Source: Lantana camara
Taxonomy: Eukaryota > Streptophyta > Magnoliopsida > Lamiales > Verbenaceae
Reading direction: 5' to 3'
DNA: 64,000 nt
Assembly: GCA_037501455.1 (NCBI GenBank)
Contig: CM074857.1
Coordinates: forward strand, 106,177,501-106,241,500
The notes below the pieces were generated by a model. It was not told the DNA's origin and did not search any database. It saw only the letters and a list, made by a program, of their open reading frames with translations. Both the position numbers and the translations under genes were made by a program. Shown here piece by piece: positions 56,036-64,000 of the stretch (positions within the stretch are counted from its first letter, which is position 1; every line of letters begins with the position of its first letter).

Positions 56036-58318
56036 AGTGGTATCAGAGCCACCTCGTTGATCGTGTTTCTGATTCGTCTCAATTAATCTGAATTTGGTAG
56101 AAATTCTTGGGCTTAGATGCGAATTAGGTATTCATGAGTTCTTTTAGAAAGCCTGAAATACGAAACTGTAATTTTTCTTGAATTTCTGAAACTGTTTTCT
56201 TAAATTGTGTTTTTGGAAAAACCGTTTTGATAGAAATTAATTTAAATCGTGTTTTTTGAAATTGGATTGTTTGGTTTTTGAACTAAAAGTACGAAACACG
56301 AAATCGCGTTACTAAAACGCAAGCCTGGACGTGCTAAGGCGTAGCACGCCAGGCCCGCGCGCCCGCGCGCCCAGCAGTCCCGCAACCGTGCGGGACTGCC
56401 CGCCGCTGCCGCCCTCCAGCGCCTAGGCGCGCACACCTGCACCTCCCGCAACCGCGCGGGAGCCTTTCCCTCGCCCGCCTGCCTCCCGCCTAGGCGCAGC
56501 GCGCGCAAGGCGTGCGCGCTGCGCGTGCGTGCCGGCAGCCTTGCTGCTGGCGTACGCGACGCGGTGCGCGCGCGCTCGCGCGCGATGCGTGCTCTCGGCC
56601 TGGGCTAGCGTGCGGGCGAGTCCGAGCCTTCGTTTCGCGATCTTGAATTTCGTGTTTAGTCCAATCCGATCCCGATTTAATTTTCTGAAAATTTTTATTT
56701 ATTAAAAATTGAATTATTTTTGAAATAATTGTTTAAATTGGGATTTGTGAAAATTAAGCGATTTAAATTTTGAAAAAATTACAATCTTTTTTTTCTGAAA
56801 ATATTGAAAGAATAAAATTATTAATTTTCAGAGATTAATTGGAATTTTATTAGTTTAATGTTTTTTGGGTTTTGTTGAAAAGGCTCTTGAACAAGAATTG
56901 CATCTAAGTCGTGTTTTAAGCTATTAGAGCTTAAGGCGAGAATTTTAATTTATTGGTTAAATTTAAATTCTTGCAAAAGCATGTTAGGTGATCATGGGTT
57001 TAGATCTATGTATGGTTTTAATTTATGCACATGAATGGTTTAAATTGGGGTTGGAGCCCTATAGTTGCGTTTTTCAATTGAGGTTGGAGCCTTACTTATG
57101 TGCGTACTGTTATGTGATTTATTATGTGGCTTTCCATATTACTGTTTTTGAGGCCGGGGTATGCCCCGTGTAATTGTCTAAGGCCAATATGAAGATTGAG
57201 CCTTATTACTTTATGTCTTTTTCTTTTTATTGTAATTTGAGAGTAGAGATAGGTGGTGAGGTTTTATTTTCATTTTGGAGACAATGCACCCATGGAGTAA
57301 GATGGACCACATTCAAGTAACAAGGAGGCCGTAAGTGAAGACCCCTAAAAAATGTTAGGGAGGGGAATCTCAATTGTTAAATGTAATAGAGATAGGGCTC
57401 GTATTTTGTTACCGCTTTCCCTTATGTGATTTAAACCGTTTATGTGGCATGTATGTTAGAACTTGTGATTGTGGAGTGGCTCCCACATATCACGCATAAG
57501 ATAGGTAGAACCCATGATCATTACATGTTAGTATCATGATAGGACATGTTATCTGTTTATGTGCTTGTTTGAAATGCATTTAAGTGTACTTGCATTAATC
57601 AAGACTAATAAAATTGGATAACATATATGTTGGTGAGGTCGAACCGGACAACTCTCCAGTTAATTCGAAAATTCCCATTAAATATTAAGCTAATTTCGAA
57701 TAAATAGGTATTTAATTCGAGATGCAAATTTTGAATTAAATTCCTAGCATTCCATCAATAGGTTTTAAGTTTAGTAAGTGAAGCTAGTTATTGTCCGCGA
57801 GTCGTGGGATAGCTAGTGGAGCTTATTAGTTCTTAGTTACCTAATTGATCCTTTTAAATGATCAATATTTCGTGGTCAATTTTAGCAAGGGCGATGTCCG
57901 CGAGTCATGGGTCGTTCGAACTAAGTTTTGATCATGATCTTATGATTGATGGGTCTAGCTTAACGCCTAAGTAAATATAGATGTCGCACGAGTCGTGGGT
58001 CCATATTGAAAGATAGGTGATGCAAAAACAATTACTAAGAGTTCTAAAGGTGTTAGAATTGGTAAGTTGTACCTACCTAGGGTTCTTACTTAGAATGTCC
58101 GCGAGTCGTGGGTTCGAGGTAAAATGCCTAGGATCTTAGTACCTATTGGGAAACGTGTTCCTCTTAGATCTTTGGGAATTATAGATCTTTGAAAACCAGT
58201 GGGAGCTACATTAGATTAAAGACCTTATCTTTTGTATATCGTTATAATTCAGCATGCTCACTAGTTCTCTGTTTTACCATTTAGGTCGTAGATTCTGTGA
58301 TTCTCTACGTGTTTTGAA
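56036..58318 (+). other. Long untranslated leader of the copia element
   Basis: The leader begins with the primer site complementary to the 3' end of initiator tRNA-Met (56038-56049). A very GC-rich island lies at about 56325-56640, with two hairpins sharing CCCGCAACCG and GCGGG (56376-56397 and 56443-56462). The words TGTCCGCGAGTCGTGGG recur at 57792, 57895, 57982 and 58096. The frames in the GC island are not convincing genes. Confidence 0.7.
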
Positions 58319-61300
58319 ATGGCAACCAAAAACCCTCTTGTATCGATCCTCGAGTCAAACAAGTTGACTGGTCCCAACTATTCTGATTGGCTTAGGAATC
58401 TAAAAATCATTTTAGATTCTGAGAAGAGAAGTTATGTTCTCTTCGAAGGGGAGCCTAGTCCCGAAGGGGAGGCTCCCACTCGGGCCGAGTGGGATGCGAT
58501 TCAGAAGTGGAAGGATGATAATCTCCAAGCCCGTTGCCTTATGTTGGCTAACATGTCTCCGGACTTGCAAAGGCAACATGAGGCCATGGAATTCGCTTGG
58601 GAGATTTACGACCACTTAGAGCAACTTTACCGCCCTCATGAACGTGTTACAAGGTATAACACTTCAAAGGAATTGTTCCACTTGAGATTGAGGGAAGGTT
58701 CAAGTGTCCATGAATATGGACTCAAGTTTCTCGCCCTTACTGAGAAACTTGCTTCCATGGACATGCCACTGAAAGATGAGCTTTCAGTGGATTTGTTGCT
58801 AGCTTCGCTCCCACCATCATTCAACCCATTTGTCCTTAACTTCAACATGAATCATGCTGGTGCTACTGTAGCTGAGCTGATTAGTCAGCTTGTGACTGCT
58901 GAAAGCACGATCAAGAAGGACAATAAGGTTATGATGGTGAATGCTCCATCTTCCTCTTCTGGGCCTTCTAAAGGTAAGGACAAGAAAGCCCAAAAGAAGA
59001 AGAAGAAACCCCTTAGGCCCACTGGTGGCATTTCGAAGGGGAAGGCCCAAAAGAAGAAGCGTGATCAGAAAGAGGATGTTTGCTTTCATTGTGGCAAAGC
59101 GGGACATTGGAGGAGAAACTGCCCAGAGTACAAGGCTACTCTAAAGAAAGGTATCTTTCTCGTTGAAATAAATCTTTCTATTAATTCTAGTTCTTGGGTA
59201 CTTGATACCGGTTGTGGAACTCATATCTGTAATGATGTACAGATGCTAAGTGAAGTCCAACAACTCAAAGAAGGAGAATGTGTCTTGAAGATCGGTGATG
59301 GATCAAACGTTGAAGCTCGAGCTTTAGGCACAATTAGATTAGATTTAGGTAGTTTTGAGTTAGTCTTAAATAAAGTCTTTTATGTACCGAGCATTATTCG
59401 TAATATAATTTCAGTTCCAATATTAGATTGTGAAGGTTATGAAACTTATATTAAGAATGGTAAATACTTTATCAAACGGAACAACTCTTCCGTTCACATC
59501 GGTACTCTAAGTAATGGACTTTATCTAACTCAGAATATCAATATTATGAATATACAACGAGAAATGAAGCGTAAGAGAGATGACAAAGTTTCAGCTTCCT
59601 TATGGCACGCTAGATTAGGACACATTTCCAAGAACAGAATTAACAAGATAAACACTTTAGGATCATTCTATGAAAATGATCTTAAGGAGTTAACTTCTTG
59701 CGAATCCTGTCTCAAAGGAAAAATGTCCAAAGTTCCTTTTAAAGGAACTGTGGAACGTGCCACTAAGGTCTTGGATTTGATCCATTCTGATGTTTGTGGA
59801 CCGCTCAGTGTAAGCACTAGAAACAATCATCAGTATTTCATAACCTTTACCGATGACTTTAGTCGGTATGGTTATGTATACTTAATGAAATATAAATCTG
59901 AAGCTTTTGAGAAATTCTTAGAATTTCAAAAGGAGGTTGAGAACCAAACCGGTTACAAGATTAAAGCACTTCGATCTGATCGAGGAGGCGAATATCTTAG
60001 TGAAGAATTCCTTAATCATCTCAAAGATAATGGGATTATCTCTCAGTGGACTCCTCCGGGAACTCCTCAGCTTAATGGAGTTTCTGAGAGAAGGAATCGA
60101 ACTTTACTTGATATGGTTCGTTCCATGATGACTTTCATTGACTTACCACCTTCTTTCTGGGGTTATGCCCTAGAAAGTGCAGCAAAGATTCTGAATCTAG
60201 TTCCCTCTAAGTCAGTCCCTAAAACGCCCTATGAAATGTGGTATGGTAAAATCCCTAGCTATTCTTACTTAAGAATTTGGGGTTGTCCTGCTTACGTGAA
60301 GAGGACAGTGGGAGATAAGTTAGAATCTCGTTCTAACTTATGCTACTTTGTAGGTTATCCTAAGGAATCCATAGGATACTATTTCTATGATCAATCTGAG
60401 CAAAAGGTGTTTGTTTCCAGAAATGCTACTTTTCTGGAGGAACCGTTCCTTAAAGAAAAGAAAGGCAAGATCATAGAATTAGAAGAAGTACAAAGTGACC
60501 CCACACCACCCACTGAAGAAACGTCTCACTCTGATCAACCACAACCAATCACGAATTTCGATACACATGTAAATCCTCCTCTAAGGTGTTCTGAACGCAC
60601 TCCTAGACAGCCGGAGAGATGGTGTGGATTCTTCCATGAAATCTCTAAAAAGGATAATGATCCTTTAACATATGAGGAGGCACTTTCAGATTCTGACTCT
60701 GAACAGTGGATAGAAGCCATGAAATCCGAAATGGACTCCATGAACTCCAACCAAGTTTAGACCTTGGTAGATTTGCCTGATGGGGTCAAACCCATAGGTT
60801 ACAAATGGATCTTTAAGAGAAAGCTTGGAGTTGATGGAAGCATTGCAGCCTACAAAGCAAGACTGGTTGCAAAAGGATTCACTCAAAGACCCGGCATAGA
60901 CTTTGATGAAACTTTTTCGCCAGTTGCAATGCAAAAGTCTATTCGGATCATGCTTGCCATTGCTGCATATTATGACTATGAGATATGGCAAATGGATGTG
61001 AAAACTGCCTTTCTCAATGGTGACATTGACAAAGACATCTATATGGAGCAACCCATAGGTTTCACATTCAGTGGGAGTGAGCAAAAGGTTTGCAAACTCC
61101 AAAGATCAATCTATGGATTGAAACAGGCTTCTAGGAATTGGAACATTCGATTTGACGAATCGGTCAAAGCGTTTGGCTTCATCCAAATTTCGAATGAATC
61201 ATGTGTGTATAGAAAAGAATTGGAGACCTCAATGCAATTTTTAGTACTTTATGTTGATGACATCCTTCTTATTGGGAATTCAAAGGATAACATGAAAGTG

Positions 61301-62239
61301 ACTAAGTTATGGTTATCGAACCAATTCGAGATGAAAGATCTTGGTGATGCGTCCTATATCCTTGGAATTAAAATCTATAGAGATAGATCTAGAAGGTTAA
61401 TAGGACTATCACAGTCGATGTACATTGACAAAGTATTGAAGAGATTTAATATGGAGTCAGCAAAGGTTAAGAACCTTCCTATGAGTGTAGGAACATGTCT
61501 TTCAAAGAAGATGTGTCCTAAGACTGACCTTGAGAAGGAAAGAATGACTCATACACCTTATGCATCAGCAATAGGTAGCATAATGTATGCAATGTTATGT
61601 ACTCGACCGGATGTGTCTTATGCACTTAGTGTAACAAGTCATTTCCAATTTGACCCTGGAGATGGTCACTGGGCTGCCTTGAAGAATATTCTTAAGTACT
61701 TGAAAAGTACTAAAGATTTATTCTTAGTTTACGGAGGTCAGAAAGATCTTAATGTCGAAGGATACTGCGATGCAAGCTTTGCATCTGACTTAGATGATTT
61801 TAAGTCAATGTCAGGATACATTTTCTGCCTAAACGGCGGAGCAGTGAGTTGGAAGAGTTCCAAGCAAACTACCACTGCAGATTCGACCACTGAGGCCGAA
61901 TACTTAGCTGCAAATGATGCAGCTAAGGAAGGTGTTTGGATTAGAAACTTCATTCAAGAGTTGAATGCTGTTCCTAGCATGAAAGACCCCATTACTGTGT
62001 TTTGTGACAACACTGGGGCGGTTGCTCAAGCAAGAGAACCAAGATCTCACCAACGGACCAAGCACATTATGAGGAAGTATCACCTGATCCGTGATATTAT
62101 CAAAAGAGGAGATGTGCTAATTGAGAGGGTCACATCAGCAGAGAACGTGGCAGATCCACTTACTAAACCCCTTAGTCGAGAAGCTTTCCAAGGTCATCTT
62201 CTGAAGATGGGACTTAGAGTAGCTTTAGAATGGCTTTGA
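58319..62239 (+). pseudogene. Copia gag-pol polyprotein, full length but for one in-frame stop
   Basis: The frame of 1307 codons starts MATKNPLVSILESNK. Gag with the UBN2-type core (LFHLRLREGSSVHEYGLKF, LASLPPSFNPFVLNF) takes residues 1-210. A Lys-rich stretch and the knuckle CFHCGKAGHWRRNC follow (about residues 255-268). Then come protease WVLDTGCGTHIC (about 294), pre-integrase LWHARLGHISK (about 430), integrase with HSDVCGP, LRSDRGGEY and LNGVSERRNRTL (490-600), reverse transcriptase with VKPIGYKWIFK and LYVDDILLIG, and RNase H with YCDASFASD and TTEAEYLAA. A TAG at 60758-60760 interrupts the frame just before the reverse transcriptase, at a place where this family usually has Trp. No frameshift is seen. 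All catalytic motifs are present. Confidence 0.92.
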
Positions 62240-62240
62240 C

Positions 62241-62255
62241 GGGCAAGTGGGAGAT
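62241..62255 (+). other. Polypurine tract of the young copia element
   Basis: GGGCAAGTGGGAGAT lies between the gag-pol stop (TGA, 62237-62239) and the 3' LTR and is the plus-strand primer region. Confidence 0.75.
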
Positions 62256-64000
62256 TGTTAGGAATAGTGCCCTAGAAAGCCGATTGTATATCCGCTTTGT
62301 GCTTTTCCTTATTGTAATCACAGACAATCTTTGAATGAAATAACGAATTAAGGCAACACTTCTTTATATGCTCTTGTTTGGTATGCGTTTACTTTAGCTG
62401 TGCATATATGAGAACTCCCCTAATCCTGATGACTTTAGGACTCTACCATTTAGGTGAAATGGTTCATGAAACGAGCCCTATATCACATAAGTCATGATTA
62501 GTAAAATACTCCAAGCCGATGAGTCCTATAGACAGTGGGAGTGTCAACCTGACTCCTCTAAGGCTTGTTTGTGGGATCACGCCCTTAAGAAGGACCACCT
62601 TGTTTCATGGAGGTGCAAAGTGTATAGTTGATACGTGCGTGATACATGAGGGTGCTTACTTTAATAAGTAAGTTCACTGAGGTGCCCCGTGTGAGAACAT
62701 TCCTAAATGGGAAAGGAAGATTCTATTTCAGGAAATATAAACTTCCAGATTAGGAAATATCTCACGGGTCATTGATGTGATTAATTGATCCTTAAGACTT
62801 GAGGTCCTTGTCACTTTATGAGTTAACTCTATAGTCTTAGGTATAAGCTTTAAAGGGTGTCGCCTTAGACAACTGATTCAAGGCTTATGCTGGGGCTGCA
62901 CAAGTGATTCATGAAAGTGAATGAGAATCAAGAAAGGACCTACACTTGCATTTGCAAGGTGATCTCTTATTGTGTAAGTCATTCATATGCCATATGGAGT
63001 CCTTGGCCAAGGCAGTAGATCAAGACATCAAGAAAAGGATTTCTTGGACTGAGATCAAATGGATATGAAATGCACTTAGCTTTAAGACTGGATTATTAGG
63101 GTTCTGATTATTCCCTTACCCTAGATCTTGGTTGAGAGATAGTAAGTAGGAGGATTGTATCTCACATGAATCAATGACTTAAAGGTTCTGTCGAATCCAA
63201 ACATTCCAATTCAGCTAGGGGTTAAACACCTGTTGCTAGACTATGGTCGTTTAGTCTGTGGACTGATTAATTAATTAGTGAATTAATTAATTAGGGTCAC
63301 TGCTAATTGAATTGAGAACCTAGAGGGTCACACACAACAACTTGGTTACATGAGTTGAGGCTTAAAAATGATTAAACGAGTTAATCGGACCAAGAGGGTT
63401 CCACACATGTGAAATCACACGTGTGGCTCACGTGAGTGACACGTGTCACACACGTGTGAATATATATATATTGTATATATATATGTATTAAATAATTAAA
63501 TGTGTTAATTATTTAATAGACTTTGGTTTAATTTTGAATTAAAAAGAAAGTCTTATTTTGGAGAAAATAATCTAGTTAATTAATTATGAATTAATTAATT
63601 AGATAAAATAAGTTATTTATTTTAAATAAATAAAGTATAAAATAATCCAAAAATAGTTTGGATAATTTTAGCTCTCCTAAAGTTGATTTGAATTTGAATT
63701 CAAAGTCAAAGTTGGAAATTACTTGAAGATCAAGTAATAGGAGAGAGGAACTAAAACCCTTGCCTATGAGGACAAGGATTTCGGCCGCCCCTCCCCTTTC
63801 CTATATATAGGGGAGCTCATGCTCCCCTTTAGAGCTAATTGGCAATTCTTTTGGTTCATGTGTTGAACACCTTCCTTTCTCCAAGATCAAATAAACCCTA
63901 GGTTAAGCCTAAACACTAACTAGAGAACTAGCATCCTTACTAGTTAGATTGTGATCAAGTTGGTGGACTTTCTCTAGAGACTTCAAGTTAGAAGTTTGAA
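62256..64000 (+). repeat. 3' LTR of the young copia element (cut by the window)
   Basis: It matches 54089-55840 of the 5' LTR, with roughly 20 substitutions and two small indels (one in the TA run near 63475). TATA at 63801-63810. About 195 bp of the LTR lie past the window end. Confidence 0.93.

Larger units (their letters stand above)
54089..64000 (+). mobile_element. Young Ty1-copia element with long LTRs (right end outside the window)
   Basis: The order is 5' LTR 54089-56035, primer site 56038-56049 (TGGTATCAGAGC), a 2.3-kb leader, gag-pol 58319-62239, a purine tract 62241-62255 (GGGCAAGTGGGAGAT) and a 3' LTR from 62256, cut by the window end. From the LTR offset the element should end near 64195, giving about 10.1 kb. 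The LTRs differ at roughly 20 sites over 1.74 kb by eye, about 1 percent. Confidence 0.93.

Noticed and set aside
56242..56508. Arg/Ala/Gly-rich frame in the GC island
   Set aside because: High GC removes stops in every frame; composition alone explains it.
57792..58112. CRISPR-like reading of the four 17-bp words
   Set aside because: Spacing is uneven, the copies vary, and they lie in a retrotransposon leader of a plant genome.
1..64000. CRISPR arrays, rRNA, tRNA or organelle-derived segments
   Set aside because: No regular short-repeat array was seen, and no intact tRNA or rRNA pattern; tRNA-like words belong to SINE-like pieces.

Overview
The window reads as nuclear DNA of a flowering plant, most likely a eudicot. 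The support is a 20-exon importin gene with plant-type introns, an AP2/ERF transcription factor, plant lineages of Ty1-copia and Ty3-gypsy elements with initiator tRNA-Met primer sites, a plant L1-type LINE with a terminal RNase H, a Mutator-like transposase and Helitron-type ends. The species cannot be named from the sequence.

Three host loci stand out of a transposon-rich background, in the order ERF (4199-4960, minus), importin-5-like KETCH1 (19299-26859, minus, complete, 1116 codons by my exon assembly) and a broken two-exon relic of a peptidyl-tRNA hydrolase gene (30146-30381, plus). From memory, their Arabidopsis counterparts lie close together on chromosome 5 (RAP2.11, KETCH1/EMB2734 and a PTH-family gene), so the stretch 4.2-30.4 kb looks like an old syntenic block swollen by insertions.

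Layout. 1-2183: 3' end of a Tat/Grande-like gypsy element with an antisense ORF and a complete 3' LTR, inserted into a copia remnant (2184-2743). 2744-8060: the ERF gene, small MITE-like and SINE-like repeats and an AT-microsatellite block flanked by inverted arms. 8085-17558: nested gypsy LTR sequences, including an inverted LTR pair split by a solo LTR (9152-10624, 5-bp target duplication) and a gypsy 3' end that hosts a decayed copia element (11295-15142). 17559-31000: importin gene, dispersed repeats, a long-TIR MITE, SINE-like pieces and the hydrolase relic.

31000-40672: a minus-strand copia element split in its protease region by a 3.77-kb solo gypsy LTR (35197-38962, 5-bp target duplication). 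40673-50438: two 650-bp direct repeats flank a Helitron 3' terminus and a nearly full-length LINE (42311-48131, 15-bp target duplication). 50475-53804: a Helitron 5' end and a Mutator-like element with a decayed transposase convergent to a small GRF-finger gene. 54089-64000: a young copia element with 1.95-kb LTRs, cut by the window end and broken by one in-frame stop.

No rRNA, tRNA or CRISPR feature was recognised. Most open frames in the window lie in transposons. The two intact host genes have recognisable TATA boxes and coding spans free of insertions. One importin intron carries a 90-bp repeat that also occurs beside the Helitron ends.
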